DNA of 64,000 nt from Tabrizicola sp. (lineage in GTDB: Bacteria > Pseudomonadota > Alphaproteobacteria > Rhodobacterales > Rhodobacteraceae): positions 1 to 64,000 of the forward strand of contig NZ_JAUXZE010000102.1 of the NCBI RefSeq assembly GCF_030694085.1, in the 5' to 3' direction. The notes under the pieces were generated by a model, which was not told the origin of the DNA, ran no database searches, and saw nothing but the letters and a program-made list of their open reading frames with translations. This document shows, one piece after another, positions 26,273 to 34,834 of this stretch. Made by a program: the position numbers and the translations under genes. The first letter of the stretch is position 1. Every line of letters starts with the position of its first letter.

Positions 26273-26297
26273 ATAAGTGCAAAAAATGTGCACTTAT
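26273..26297. promoter_or_regulatory. 9-base perfect palindrome upstream of glnK and mrcA
   Basis: ATAAGTGCA (26273-26281) and TGCACTTAT (26289-26297) are an exact inverted repeat with a seven-base A-rich spacer. It sits in the 244-base divergent region between mrcA and glnK, 115 bases before glnK. An NtrC site would read TGCAC..GTGCA; here the half-sites face the other way, so a different regulator or a hairpin is more likely. Confidence 0.45.
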
Positions 26298-26411
26298 GCC
26301 CCCGGCACGTCCCGGCCGCGCGGTCCATTCCTTGTGCATTCGCAGCAATGCCCGCCCTCATTCCCAACGAAGGGTCCGCGCCCTGAATGCCGCACAAGAG
26401 AGGGGAAGCAC

Positions 26412-26750
26412 GTGAAGCTCATCATTGCAGCAATCAAGCCGTTCAAGCTCGAGGAGGTCCGCGAAGCGCTGACCGCCATCGGCGTGCGCGGGATGATGGT
26501 GACCGAGATCAAGGGGTTCGGCAGCCAGTCCGGCCATACCGAGATCTACCGTGGTGCCGAATATGCCGTGAACTTCGTGCCGAAGGTCCGGCTCGAGATC
26601 GTCGTCTCCGACGCCCTGTCCGATCAGGTCGTCTCGACGATCCAGAAGACGGCAAAGACCGACAAGATCGGCGACGGAAAGATTTTCGTTCTGGACGTAG
26701 AACACGCCGTGCGGGTCCGCACTGGCGAAATCGATGACGATGCGCTGTGA
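26412..26750 (+). CDS. glnK: Nitrogen regulatory protein P-II, GlnK type
   Basis: A 112-residue PII trimer subunit. It starts with KLIIAAIKPFKLEEVREAL and has the T-loop GFGSQSGHTEIYRGAEYAVN with the uridylylated tyrosine at position 51, the B-loop KTDKIGDGKIFV, and a normal end. It reports 2-oxoglutarate, ATP/ADP and nitrogen status and blocks AmtB when ammonium is plentiful. The start is GTG at 26412 with GAGAGGGG upstream. It lies 27 bases before amtB, which supports glnK over glnB. Confidence 0.96.
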   Translation: MKLIIAAIKPFKLEEVREALTAIGVRGMMVTEIKGFGSQSGHTEIYRGAEYAVNFVPKVRLEIVVSDALSDQVVSTIQKTAKTDKIGDGKIFVLDVEHAVRVRTGEIDDDAL

Positions 26751-26777
26751 AAGCGTGGGGAAGGGGTAACCACTGAC

Positions 26778-28145
26778 ATGAGCAACCACATGAAACTTGC
26801 TGGCCTCGGTGCGCTTGGCGCAGCGCTTTTCGCCAGCCTGCCCGCCTGGGCGCAGGAGGCCACGACCGAAGTGGCCGAAGCCGCCGCCGAGGTGGTCGAG
26901 GAAGTCGTCCCCGTCATGGACAAGGGCGACGTAAGCTGGATGATGGTCTCGACCATCCTCGTCCTCTTCATGACCCTGCCGGGTCTGGCGCTGTTCTACG
27001 GCGGCCTGGTGCGGTCGAAGAACATGCTGTCGATCCTGATGCAGACCACTGTCATCGCCTGCGTGATGATGATCGTCTGGGTGGTCTACGGCTATTCCTT
27101 CGCCTTCGGCGGCTCGACCTCGCCCTGGTGGGGCGGCACGGGCAAGCTGTTCCTGTCCGGTGTCAATGCCGACAGCATGTCCGCCACATTCTCCGCCGGC
27201 TACGAGATACCGGAGTACCTGTTCATTGCCTTCCAGATGACCTTCGCCGCGATCACTCCGGCGCTGATCATCGGCGCCTTTGCAGAGCGGGTTAAGTTCA
27301 AGGCCGTGCTGGTGTTCTCGGTCCTCTGGGGCACCTTCTCGTACTTCCCGATCGCCCACATGGTCTGGGATGCAAACGGCTACCTCTTCGCCAAGGGTGC
27401 GATCGACTTTGCCGGCGGCACAGTGGTCCACATCAACGCCGGGATCGCGGCACTGGTTGGGGCCTTGGTGATCGGTCCGCGGATCGGCTACGGCAAGGAC
27501 AACATGGCGCCGCACTCGATGGTGATGACGATGATCGGGGCTTCGATGCTCTGGGTCGGCTGGTTCGGTTTCAACGTCGGTTCGAACCTTGAAGCCAACG
27601 GTGGCGCGACGCTGGCGATGATCAACACCTTCATCTGCACCGCAGCCGCGACTCTGGCCTGGTGCGGCATCGAAGCGATGCAGCGGGGCAAGGCGTCGAT
27701 GCTGGGTGCGGCCTCGGGCATGGTGACCGGCCTTGTCGCCATCACCCCGGCCTGCGGCACTGTTGGCCCGATGGGCTCCATCGCGCTGGGTATCATCGCC
27801 ACGCTCGCAAGCTACCTCTTCGTCACCGTGGTGAAGCACAAGATGAAGTACGACGACAGCCTGGACGTGTTCGGTATCCACGGGGTCGCCGGGATTGTCG
27901 GCGCGGTCCTGACCGGGGTCTTCTCGGCTGCAGCCTTCGGTGGGGTCAAGGGCGACGACTACGCGATGATGGCGCAGCTCTGGATCCAGATCGAGGGTGT
28001 GCTGATCACCATCGTCTGGTCTGGCGTCGTGTCCTTCATCGCCTTCAAGCTGGTGGACATGACCATCGGCCTCCGGGTGGACAACGACACGGAACGCCAG
28101 GGCCTCGACCTCACCACCCACGGCGAGCAGGCCTACCACTCGTAA
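26778..28145 (+). CDS. amtB: Ammonium transporter AmtB
   Basis: A 455-residue channel-like transporter. A cleavable leader (ending PAWAQ) is followed by an unusual 25-residue Glu/Val/Ala-rich segment, then eleven helices. Conserved elements include GGLVRSKNMLSILMQT, GGTVVHINAGIAALVGA with the first pore histidine, and FGIHGVAGIVGAVLTG with the second. It conducts NH3/NH4+ across the inner membrane and is gated by the GlnK made from the same transcript. Two hairpins follow the stop. Confidence 0.97.
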   Translation: MSNHMKLAGLGALGAALFASLPAWAQEATTEVAEAAAEVVEEVVPVMDKGDVSWMMVSTILVLFMTLPGLALFYGGLVRSKNMLSILMQTTVIACVMMIVWVVYGYSFAFGGSTSPWWGGTGKLFLSGVNADSMSATFSAGYEIPEYLFIAFQMTFAAITPALIIGAFAERVKFKAVLVFSVLWGTFSYFPIAHMVWDANGYLFAKGAIDFAGGTVVHINAGIAALVGALVIGPRIGYGKDNMAPHSMVMTMIGASMLWVGWFGFNVGSNLEANGGATLAMINTFICTAAATLAWCGIEAMQRGKASMLGAASGMVTGLVAITPACGTVGPMGSIALGIIATLASYLFVTVVKHKMKYDDSLDVFGIHGVAGIVGAVLTGVFSAAAFGGVKGDDYAMMAQLWIQIEGVLITIVWSGVVSFIAFKLVDMTIGLRVDNDTERQGLDLTTHGEQAYHS

Positions 28146-28154
28146 ACGCACGAC

Positions 28155-28234
28155 CGGCGGCAGGAACCTCCTCCCTCCTGCCGCCGCAACCAGACGGCCC
28201 GTGGGTCCTCCCCCCGCGGGCCGTTCTGCAATTT
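28155..28234 (+). terminator. Double hairpin terminator after amtB
   Basis: Hairpin one pairs CGGCGGCAGGA (28155-28165) with TCCTGCCGCCG (28176-28186). Hairpin two pairs ACGGCCCGTGGG (28194-28205) with CCCGCGGGCCGT (28213-28224), one G-U pair, and is followed by TCTGCAATTT. The second is a plausible intrinsic terminator of the glnK-amtB operon. Confidence 0.7.
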
Positions 28235-28319
28235 GGCCTGGCTGTACGACGTGAAGTAGGCATCGACGCGATACACCTGCGCGTGTAGCTTCGATCCTGC
28301 CGCGGGTAAGGAATTCGAG

Positions 28320-28748
28320 ATGACATCAAGCTGGCAGTTCTGGGCCGTCTTGTCTGCCGTGTTCGCCGCCCTCACCGCAATCTTCGCCAAGATCGGGGTC
28401 AGCGGCCTGCCCTCGGACTATGTCACGCTGCTGCGCACGTGCGTCGTCCTGGCGGTCCTTGCCCTCATCGTCGCCGGGACCGGCCAATGGCAGAACCCGG
28501 CCCAGGTCTCCTGGACCACTCTGGCTGCCATCGCGCTTTCCGGCCTCGCCACTGGAGCGTCCTGGCTTTGCTATTTCCGCGCGCTGAAACTTGGCGATGC
28601 ATCGCGCGTGGCGCCGATCGACAAACTCAGTGTCGTGCTTGTGGCGATCTTCGCCGCCATCTTCCTGGGCGAGCGTCTGTCTGCGGTGAACTGGACCGGG
28701 GTCCTTCTCATAGGCGTCGGGGCGGTCCTCGTTGCGCTAAAGGTCTAG
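28320..28748 (+). CDS. Small EamA-domain transporter (single repeat)
   Basis: A 142-residue protein of about five helices, half the size of usual EamA transporters. Its only repeat ends VAPIDKLSVVLVAIFAAIFLGERLS and GVLLIGVGAVLVAL, matching the C-terminal half of family members. Single-repeat forms work as homodimers or paired small subunits. It precedes a full-length EamA gene by 24 bases. Likely inner-membrane metabolite transport; substrate unknown. Confidence 0.85.
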   Translation: MTSSWQFWAVLSAVFAALTAIFAKIGVSGLPSDYVTLLRTCVVLAVLALIVAGTGQWQNPAQVSWTTLAAIALSGLATGASWLCYFRALKLGDASRVAPIDKLSVVLVAIFAAIFLGERLSAVNWTGVLLIGVGAVLVALKV

Positions 28749-28772
28749 GACACAAGGAAAATCAGTCAGCTC

Positions 28773-29636
28773 ATGCCAGATCAGGGAAATCCGCTGCGCG
28801 GAGTTGGCCTTGTGGTCGCCGCGACGATGCTGTTTGCGGCCGCCGACACGCTCGGCAAACATCTCGCCATGCTTTACGCCGTGACCATGATCCTGGCGGT
28901 GCGCTACAGCGTGAACCTGGCGCTGGTCGCGCTGGTCATGGCCCCGCGTCACGGCGCGGCCCTGTGGCGGACCAACCGCACCGGCCTGGTGATCCTGCGC
29001 GGCCTCTGCCTGGCGCTGGCTTCCATCTCCATGCTGCTGGCGCTGCGGGTGATGCCGGTCGCCGAAACGGTGGCGATCATCTATGTCACCCCCGTCCTCG
29101 TCATGCTGACCGCCGCGACCGTCCTGGGCGAACGCATCAGTCGGCTTGGCTGGATCGCTGCCGCGCTGGGTTTCGCGGGCGTCCTCCTCATCGCCCGCCC
29201 CGGCAGCGGCCTTGATCCCTGGGGTGTGGCGCTGTCGCTGATGAACGCGAACCTGGCCACCGGCTATCACGTGCTGACCCGCGTCCTCGCGCGCACGGAA
29301 ACCACGATGGCGCTCATGGCCCACACCGCGCTGGTCGGGGCGGTGGTCTTCATTTCCCTGACCCTGGCACTGAATACCGAGACCATGCCGTCCGCCCTTG
29401 ATGCCGGCCTGATGCTGACCCTGGGCGCACTGGCGACCGCCGGGCACCTGATGTTCACCTCGGCCTACCGCGAGGCCCCGGCCTCCACCCTGGCGCCGGT
29501 CAACTACATGCACATCGCCTTCGCGACGATCCTGGGCTGGCTGGTGTTCCAGCAACTGCCCGATGCACTGGGCTTTGCCGGCATGGCCCTGATCGCGGCG
29601 GCAGGGCTTCTGGCGGCCTGGAAGGCCAGCCGATAA
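28773..29636 (+). CDS. EamA-family (DMT) transporter
   Basis: A 287-residue protein of ten helices with two EamA repeats: MPVAETVAIIYVTPVLVMLT and ERISRLGWIAAALGFAGVLL in the first, PASTLAPVNYMHIAFATILG in the second. It is downstream of and probably co-transcribed with the single-repeat EamA gene. It belongs to the same broad family as five other genes in this window but is not closely similar to the 10-11 kb pair. Confidence 0.87.
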   Translation: MPDQGNPLRGVGLVVAATMLFAAADTLGKHLAMLYAVTMILAVRYSVNLALVALVMAPRHGAALWRTNRTGLVILRGLCLALASISMLLALRVMPVAETVAIIYVTPVLVMLTAATVLGERISRLGWIAAALGFAGVLLIARPGSGLDPWGVALSLMNANLATGYHVLTRVLARTETTMALMAHTALVGAVVFISLTLALNTETMPSALDAGLMLTLGALATAGHLMFTSAYREAPASTLAPVNYMHIAFATILGWLVFQQLPDALGFAGMALIAAAGLLAAWKASR

Positions 29637-29741
29637 CAGCGGAAAGCGCGTGGCGCGCATTGCGTGCCTGAACGCACGGCTCCAGGCTGCGCAGCCTCCT
29701 TTCACATTTGCCCAAATATCCCCGCCGGAGGCATAACCCGG

Positions 29742-29770
29742 GCCGTTTTGCGTTCTTCACGCAAAACGGC
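29742..29770. repeat. 12-base-pair perfect hairpin in the 29.7 kb intergenic region
   Basis: GCCGTTTTGCGT (29742-29753) and ACGCAAAACGGC (29759-29770) flank a five-base loop. It lies between convergent genes and just after CAAATATCCCCGCCGGAGGC (about 29714-29733), a motif I associate with intergenic regions of Rhodobacteraceae. It may end transcripts from both sides; there is no U-run. The rest of 29637-29831 holds nothing else recognisable. Confidence 0.55.
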
Positions 29771-29831
29771 AAGACAAAAGGACTTCGCGCCGCAAGGCGC
29801 TCAATGTGAAAACCGCTGCCCCCTGCGAGGT

Positions 29832-29907
29832 GTTAAGAAATGCTGAACAGAAAAACCCAAGCCATTGATTCAAATGGGGACTCAGAGTTTGTCCGCCGTG
29901 GACACCT
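29832..29907 (-). other. Conserved 75-base post-stop element, copy 1
   Basis: On the minus strand the element starts one base after the CoA-transferase stop codon. It opens with GGTGTCCACGGCGGACAAA, a near-palindrome, and ends in a T-rich part (GGGTTTTTCTGTT) and TTTCTTAAC. It aligns without gaps to 44061-44135: 18 of 19 bases match in the palindrome, about 8 of 10 in the T-rich half, and 6 of 6 in the closing CTTAAC. Function unknown; a 3'-UTR structure, small RNA or protein-binding site are all possible. Confidence 0.7.
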
Positions 29908-31227
29908 TCAGAAGAACCCCCGCGGGATCAGCCGGTGTTCATAGGCATCCCGCTCCAGCTCCTCCCGGAAATCGGGGTGCGCGATGGAAATCAGCGCCTG
30001 CGCCCGATCGGCGATCGACCGCCCCTTCAGGTTCACCATCCCGTATTCCGTCACCACATACATCATGTCGGTCCGCGGCGTCGTCACCACGTTGCCCCGT
30101 GTCAGCGCCGTCACGATCCGGCTCCGCCTCTCCCCCTTCTTCTCGTAGGTCGAGGCGAGGCACATGAAGCTTTTCCCACCCTTCGACCCATAGGCCCCCC
30201 GCACGAACTGCAGCTGCCCCCCGGTCCCCGAGATGTGCCGGAACCCGTCCGTCTCGGACGCCACCTGCCCCTGCAGGTCGATCTGGGTGGTGTTGTTGAT
30301 CGACACCACCCGGTCGTTCCGCATGATCATGTGCGGCAGGTTGGTGTAATCGACCGGATGAAACTCCACCTCCGGGTTCCGGTCGATGAAATCGTACAGA
30401 TACTGCGCCCCGAGCGCGAAGGTGCAGACCATGCGCCCCGGGTTCAGCTGCTTCTTCGCCCCCGTCACCCGCCCGGCGCGATACAGGTCCACGATCCCGT
30501 CGGTCATCATCTCGGTGTGGATGCCCAGGTCGGAAACCGGGCTCTCGGCCAGCAAGGAGCACACCGCGTTCGGCATCCCCCCGATCCCGATCTGCAGGCA
30601 GGACCCGTCCTCGACCTCGGCCGCGATCAGGCGGGCGACGGCCTTGTCGACCTCGGTCGCCGGGGCCTTCGGCAGTTCCGCCATCGGGCGGTCGAATCCC
30701 GGGATGATGAAGTCGACCTCGGACACATGCACGCCCGTCCCTTCGCCCATGACGTAAGGCAGCGTCGGCGTCTCCTCGACAATCACCACCTTGCCGCGTT
30801 CGACCAGAGCCCGCATCCACAGCGTGTTAGGCCCGAAGTTGAAGTAGCCCTCGGCATCCATCGGAGCGGTCTTGAAGACCACGATGTCCGGCGGGTCGAT
30901 GAAGCGGCGATAGTAGTCCGGCACCTCGCCCAGGTTCACCGGCAGGTAATGCGCCATCCCGGCGTCGTGCTTCCTGCGGTCGTAGCCGGAGAAATGGGTG
31001 GAGAACCAGTGGACGTGCCGCCCGTCCGGGTCCGCCTCCAGCACCGCGCGCGGGCGGGCGGTGAGGACCGAACGGAAGCGAAGGTTGGTCAGCGGGCCCA
31101 GCCGGGCCGCCAGTGCCTCGTCAAAGGCGTCGGGCTGGCCCAGCACGGCCCCGAAGTCAAGCCACATGCCCGGTTGCACCAGCGCCGCCGCTTCCTCGGC
31201 CGTGATCCTGCGCGCCGATCTTGTCAT
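29908..31227 (-). CDS. Acetyl-CoA hydrolase/transferase-family CoA transferase
   Basis: A 439-residue class I-like CoA transferase of the acetyl-CoA hydrolase/4-hydroxybutyrate CoA-transferase family. Features are QIGIGGMPNAV in the CoA-binding region, GIHTEMMTDGIVDL with the catalytic-glutamate motif, SKGGKSFMCLAST and MVNLKGRSIADRAQALISIAHP at the C-terminus. It would exchange CoA between acetyl-CoA and a short carboxylate or hydrolyse acetyl-CoA. ATG at 31227 has GGGGGAAG before it. It stands alone between two EamA genes; the carboxylate partner is not evident. Confidence 0.88.
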   Translation of the reverse strand: MTRSARRITAEEAAALVQPGMWLDFGAVLGQPDAFDEALAARLGPLTNLRFRSVLTARPRAVLEADPDGRHVHWFSTHFSGYDRRKHDAGMAHYLPVNLGEVPDYYRRFIDPPDIVVFKTAPMDAEGYFNFGPNTLWMRALVERGKVVIVEETPTLPYVMGEGTGVHVSEVDFIIPGFDRPMAELPKAPATEVDKAVARLIAAEVEDGSCLQIGIGGMPNAVCSLLAESPVSDLGIHTEMMTDGIVDLYRAGRVTGAKKQLNPGRMVCTFALGAQYLYDFIDRNPEVEFHPVDYTNLPHMIMRNDRVVSINNTTQIDLQGQVASETDGFRHISGTGGQLQFVRGAYGSKGGKSFMCLASTYEKKGERRSRIVTALTRGNVVTTPRTDMMYVVTEYGMVNLKGRSIADRAQALISIAHPDFREELERDAYEHRLIPRGFF

Positions 31228-31283
31228 GGCTTCCCCCCGGAGCTTGGCGGCAGTCAATCACGGGCCGGGGGTTCTGCCAAGCT

Positions 31284-32159
31284 TTAGCTCGACAGGCTGA
31301 TCAAGGCGGTTCCGATGACCGCCAGCACGGCCCCGGCCCAGGCCGTCGGCCCCGATATCCGGCGATAGGCGGCCCAGACCATCGGCAGGATCAGGATCGG
31401 GGTGGTCGAGGACAGGGTGGTGACGATCCCGACATCCCCCCTCGCCAGCGCGGCCATCAGGAAGGACATGCCGACGACCATTCCAGCAAGGGCTGAAAGG
31501 CCGATCTGCCGAAGCTCGGGCCGCGAGGGCAGAGTGGCGGGCCGAAGTGCGGGGAGAGTGAGCAGCGCGATGAAGAAAAGCGCCCCCGTCCCGGACCGCA
31601 CCACCATTGCGGCCACCGGATCGGCGCCGGCCAGCATCGCCGGGCGGGCAAGCAGGCTTCCCAGCGCCTGCGCGAAAGAGGTCACCAGTCCCAACAGGAT
31701 CCCGATCCACAGCGGCTTTGGCGTCCGTGCGCCCTCGTCCTGCTTCGGACCCATCACCGCCAGCGCAATCCCGGCGACGATCAGGCCGACGCCTGCGGCC
31801 TGAAGCGGGCTGACAGTCTCGGCGCGAAAGCCGAAACCAAGGATCAGCGCGAAGGGCGACGCGGTGGTGAACAGCAGCGCCGAGATGCGCGGCCCCGTAT
31901 ACTGGATCGTCGCGATATAGGTCAGTGAGCCGACCATGATCCCAGACACCGAGGATGCGGTCAGCCAGAGGACCATTTCTGGGTCCAGCGACCTCCAGCC
32001 GCCCGTGACCAGCACGACGACGACGGTCATCAGGAACGCGAGGCTCATCTGCCAGCGCGACAGTTGCAGCGGCCCGACCCGCCCCGAGACAGAGTCGATG
32101 AACATGGCCGAAGCCGCAAAGGCCGCCGCCGCTGCAAGGGACAGGGCGACGGCCAGCAT
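31284..32159 (-). CDS. EamA-family (DMT) transporter
   Basis: A 291-residue protein of ten helices. Landmarks are YTGPRISALLFTTASPFALIL in the first repeat and VGIVTTLSSTTPILILPMVWA in the second, both followed by the expected final helices. It starts six bases after the stop of the aminotransferase gene and is therefore probably in the same transcript, which hints at an amino- or keto-acid substrate, though this is inference. Confidence 0.85.
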   Translation of the reverse strand: MLAVALSLAAAAAFAASAMFIDSVSGRVGPLQLSRWQMSLAFLMTVVVVLVTGGWRSLDPEMVLWLTASSVSGIMVGSLTYIATIQYTGPRISALLFTTASPFALILGFGFRAETVSPLQAAGVGLIVAGIALAVMGPKQDEGARTPKPLWIGILLGLVTSFAQALGSLLARPAMLAGADPVAAMVVRSGTGALFFIALLTLPALRPATLPSRPELRQIGLSALAGMVVGMSFLMAALARGDVGIVTTLSSTTPILILPMVWAAYRRISGPTAWAGAVLAVIGTALISLSS

Positions 32160-32165
32160 GCTGCG

Positions 32166-33341
32166 TCAGATCACCTGCGCGATGGCTGCGGCAAGGATCG
32201 GAACGGTCTTGGCGTTCAGCCCGGCAATGTTGATCCGGCTGTCCCCGACCATGTAGATTCCGTGTTCTTCGCGCAGCCGGTTCACCTGCGCCTCGGTCAG
32301 GCCCAGACGGCTGAACATGCCGCGATGATGTGCGACAAAGTCGAAGCGGTCAGAGTTGGTGGCGCGGCGCAGCTCATCGGCCAAGGCTTTCCGCAGGCCC
32401 AGCATGTTCTGGCGGACCTCCTCAAGCTCGGCCTTCCACTCGGCGGTCAGCGCCTGATCTTCAAGGATCATCGTCACCAGCCGCGCGCCGTGGTCGGGCG
32501 GGAAGCTGTAGTTCTGCCGGTTCAGGAAGTTCAGGTTGCCCTGCACCACGGCCTTGCGGTCGGGCGACGTGAGGGCCACCAGAATCCCCGTCCGCTCGCG
32601 GTAGATGCCGAAGTTCTTGCTGCACGAGGCGGCGATCAGCACCTCGGGGAAGGCGGCGGCGACCTTGCGGGTGGCGGCGGCGTCTTCTTCCAGCCCGTCG
32701 CCAAAACCCTGGTAGGCGAGATCGACGAAGGGCACGGCCTGCTTCTTCTGCAGAAGCGCAATCACCTGATCCCACTGGTCTGCGCTCAAGTTCGCACCCG
32801 TCGGGTTGTGGCAGCAACCGTGCAGCATCACCGCATCGCCCGCCGCCACGCCCTCAAGGTCGGCCATCAGGCCAGGGAAGTCGATGCCCGAGGTTGCAAC
32901 GTCGAAGTAGCGATACTCCACCCCCGTCATGCCAAGGTATTTCACGATCGAGGGATGGTTCGGCCAGGTCGGGGCCGACATCCAGACGCGGGCCTTGGGG
33001 TTGGCCATCTTGATCAATTCCAGCGCCTGCCGGATCGCGCCGGTCCCGCCGGGGGTGGCGACCGAGGCCGCGCGGTCAGCAAAGCCGTCGCCCAGGATCA
33101 TCGAAACCAGCGCCGCGTTATAGGCGGGTTCGCCCGCAAGGCCGGTGTAGGTCTTGGTCTTCTCCGTCTCCCACAGCTGCTTTTCCGCCGCCTTGACCGC
33201 ACGCATGACCGGGGTCAGGCCGGTCGCGTCCTTGTAGACGCCGACGCCAAGGTCGATCTTGGTGGTCCGGGGGTCGTCCCGGTACATGGCGATAAGTTGC
33301 AGGATCTTGTCCTGCGGCTGGGGATTCAGGGTTTCAAGCAT
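32166..33341 (-). CDS. tyrB: Aromatic/aspartate aminotransferase (class I)
   Basis: A 391-residue PLP enzyme of the AspC/TyrB subgroup. It begins MLETLNPQPQDKILQLI and has KIDLGVGVYKD, CCHNPTGANLS, FVDLAYQGF and the lysine motif SCSKNFGIYRERTG in which the catalytic Lys binds PLP. The final arginine region is DSRINIAGL. It moves amino groups between aromatic amino acids or aspartate and 2-oxoglutarate. ATG at 33341 is chosen over an upstream start with non-family residues. An EamA gene follows. Confidence 0.93.
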   Translation of the reverse strand: MLETLNPQPQDKILQLIAMYRDDPRTTKIDLGVGVYKDATGLTPVMRAVKAAEKQLWETEKTKTYTGLAGEPAYNAALVSMILGDGFADRAASVATPGGTGAIRQALELIKMANPKARVWMSAPTWPNHPSIVKYLGMTGVEYRYFDVATSGIDFPGLMADLEGVAAGDAVMLHGCCHNPTGANLSADQWDQVIALLQKKQAVPFVDLAYQGFGDGLEEDAAATRKVAAAFPEVLIAASCSKNFGIYRERTGILVALTSPDRKAVVQGNLNFLNRQNYSFPPDHGARLVTMILEDQALTAEWKAELEEVRQNMLGLRKALADELRRATNSDRFDFVAHHRGMFSRLGLTEAQVNRLREEHGIYMVGDSRINIAGLNAKTVPILAAAIAQVI

Positions 33342-33460
33342 GGGATTTCCCGGGGGTTTGGACGCCAGCCCAGTGCCACAACGCGAAACGGACGGCAAGC
33401 GGCGAAGGGGGTAGTCGCCTGCCGGTCGCGAATACCATTCCCACTTTTCGCTGGCAGGCG

Positions 33461-34324
33461 TCAGGGGCCGGTCGCCACCCGCAGATCGTCATACATGCCC
33501 CACTCGGCCCAGGACCCGTCATAAAGCGCGTGGTTCCGGTGGCCGATCCGCTCCAGCGCCAATGACAGGACGGCAGCCGTCACGCCCGAGCCGCAAGAGG
33601 TGATCGCGGGTTTCTTCAGGTCGACGCCTGCCGCCTCGAACACCTCGCGCAGGGCGGCGGGCGATTTCATCGTGCCGTCGGGGTTCAGCACCTCGGCGAA
33701 GGGGATGTTCTTCGACCCCGGAATATGGCCCGACCGCAGACCCGCGCGGGGTTCCGGCGCCTCGCCCCGGAAGCGCGGGGCCGAACGGGCGTCGAGGATT
33801 TCCGCCTCGCCCAGCTTGGCGGCATGGGCGACTTGCGTCACGTCCTTCACCAGATGGTTCTGGCGGGAAACGGTCATGTGCCGGTCGCGGATCACCGGGG
33901 GCATGTCCTCGATTTCGCGACCTTCGGCCTGCCATCTGGGGAAGCCGCCGTCCAGAACGGCCACGTCGGTCTTGCCCATCAGCCGGAAGGTCCACCAGAC
34001 CCGCGCCGCGCTGAAGATGCCCGCGCCGTCATAGATCACCACCTGATGCCCGTCGCCCACGCCCAGTGCCCGCATCCGCGAGATGAACTTCTCGGGCGGG
34101 GGGGCCATGTGGGGCAGGCTGGACCGCTGGTCGGAAATCTCGTCAATGTCGAAGAAACGCGCGCCGGGAATATGAGCGGCGGCGTATTCGGCCTTCGCGT
34201 CGCGGGTCTGCGCCGGAAGATACCAGCTGGCGTCCAGCACCCGAAGGTCGGGGTCACGCAAATGCCTGGCAAGCCAGTCGGTCGAGACCAGCGTCCTGGG
34301 GTCATCCTGCGGCGATGGGGTCAT
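33461..34324 (-). CDS. sseA: 3-mercaptopyruvate sulfurtransferase
   Basis: A 287-residue two-domain rhodanese. The N-terminal inactive domain contains GARFFDIDEISD; the C-terminal domain has ILDARSAPRFRG, HIPGSKNIPF and the active loop CGSGVTA with catalytic Cys244. The loop CGSGVT is the mercaptopyruvate form; thiosulfate sulfurtransferases have CRxGxT. It transfers sulfur from 3-mercaptopyruvate to thiols or cyanide in the cytoplasm. Its partner substrate could come from cysteine transamination by the adjacent aminotransferase. Confidence 0.94.
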   Translation of the reverse strand: MTPSPQDDPRTLVSTDWLARHLRDPDLRVLDASWYLPAQTRDAKAEYAAAHIPGARFFDIDEISDQRSSLPHMAPPPEKFISRMRALGVGDGHQVVIYDGAGIFSAARVWWTFRLMGKTDVAVLDGGFPRWQAEGREIEDMPPVIRDRHMTVSRQNHLVKDVTQVAHAAKLGEAEILDARSAPRFRGEAPEPRAGLRSGHIPGSKNIPFAEVLNPDGTMKSPAALREVFEAAGVDLKKPAITSCGSGVTAAVLSLALERIGHRNHALYDGSWAEWGMYDDLRVATGP

Positions 34325-34414
34325 GCGGGCCTCCCGGGGGTTGAGCCGGATATACGCATTCAGGCGCGGCCCGTGCAAGCGGCGCGGAGACGCATTGCCC
34401 CCGCGCCAGCGTCG

Positions 34415-34702
34415 TTACTTCACCAGAGCCTTCTTCAGCATCCCGGCGATGACCGTCAGGATCGCGCCGCCGATGCCGCCTCCGGCCACCGACTGAATGA
34501 TGGCGCCGATGTCGAGGTTGGCCGCCGCACCCGCTGCCGCGCCGGCATCACCGCCCAGCATCCCCATCAAAAGCCCGCCAAGCCCGCCGCCCACGGCGCC
34601 TACGACCGAGTTGCCTGCTGTCCCGAGGCTGAGGTTCTTCAGGCCCGCTCCCGCCGCGTTGCCGCCCAGAAGGCCTGCAATGATCTGGATGATTAATTCC
34701 AT
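34415..34702 (-). CDS. Small glycine-zipper membrane protein, unknown
   Basis: A 95-residue protein dominated by Gly, Ala, Leu and Ile: GLLGGNAAGAG, GAVGGGLGGLLMGMLGG and GGGIGGAILTVIAGML. Regular GxxxG spacing suggests glycine-zipper helices that pack in a membrane. There is no signal peptide beyond the first hydrophobic run and a short basic end (KKALVK). It sits between sseA and smpB, all on the minus strand. I do not recognise a function. Confidence 0.65.
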   Translation of the reverse strand: MELIIQIIAGLLGGNAAGAGLKNLSLGTAGNSVVGAVGGGLGGLLMGMLGGDAGAAAGAAANLDIGAIIQSVAGGGIGGAILTVIAGMLKKALVK

Positions 34703-34834
34703 TACCCGTAACTCCCACTTTCCGCCGGTTCCCGCACCGGGTTTGCCCGGCTTACCCCCCGGACTTTCTGTCCAGTATGGGAAAGTGTGCCAGATTGACG
34801 CAGATCCGGCAAGAAATGTTCGATCAGTGCAAGA

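Noticed and set aside
26273..26297. NtrC binding site upstream of glnK
   Set aside because: Half-sites are in reversed orientation and spacing differs from the TGCAC-N7-GTGCA type; a convincing -24/-12 sigma-54 promoter was also not found in 26298-26411.
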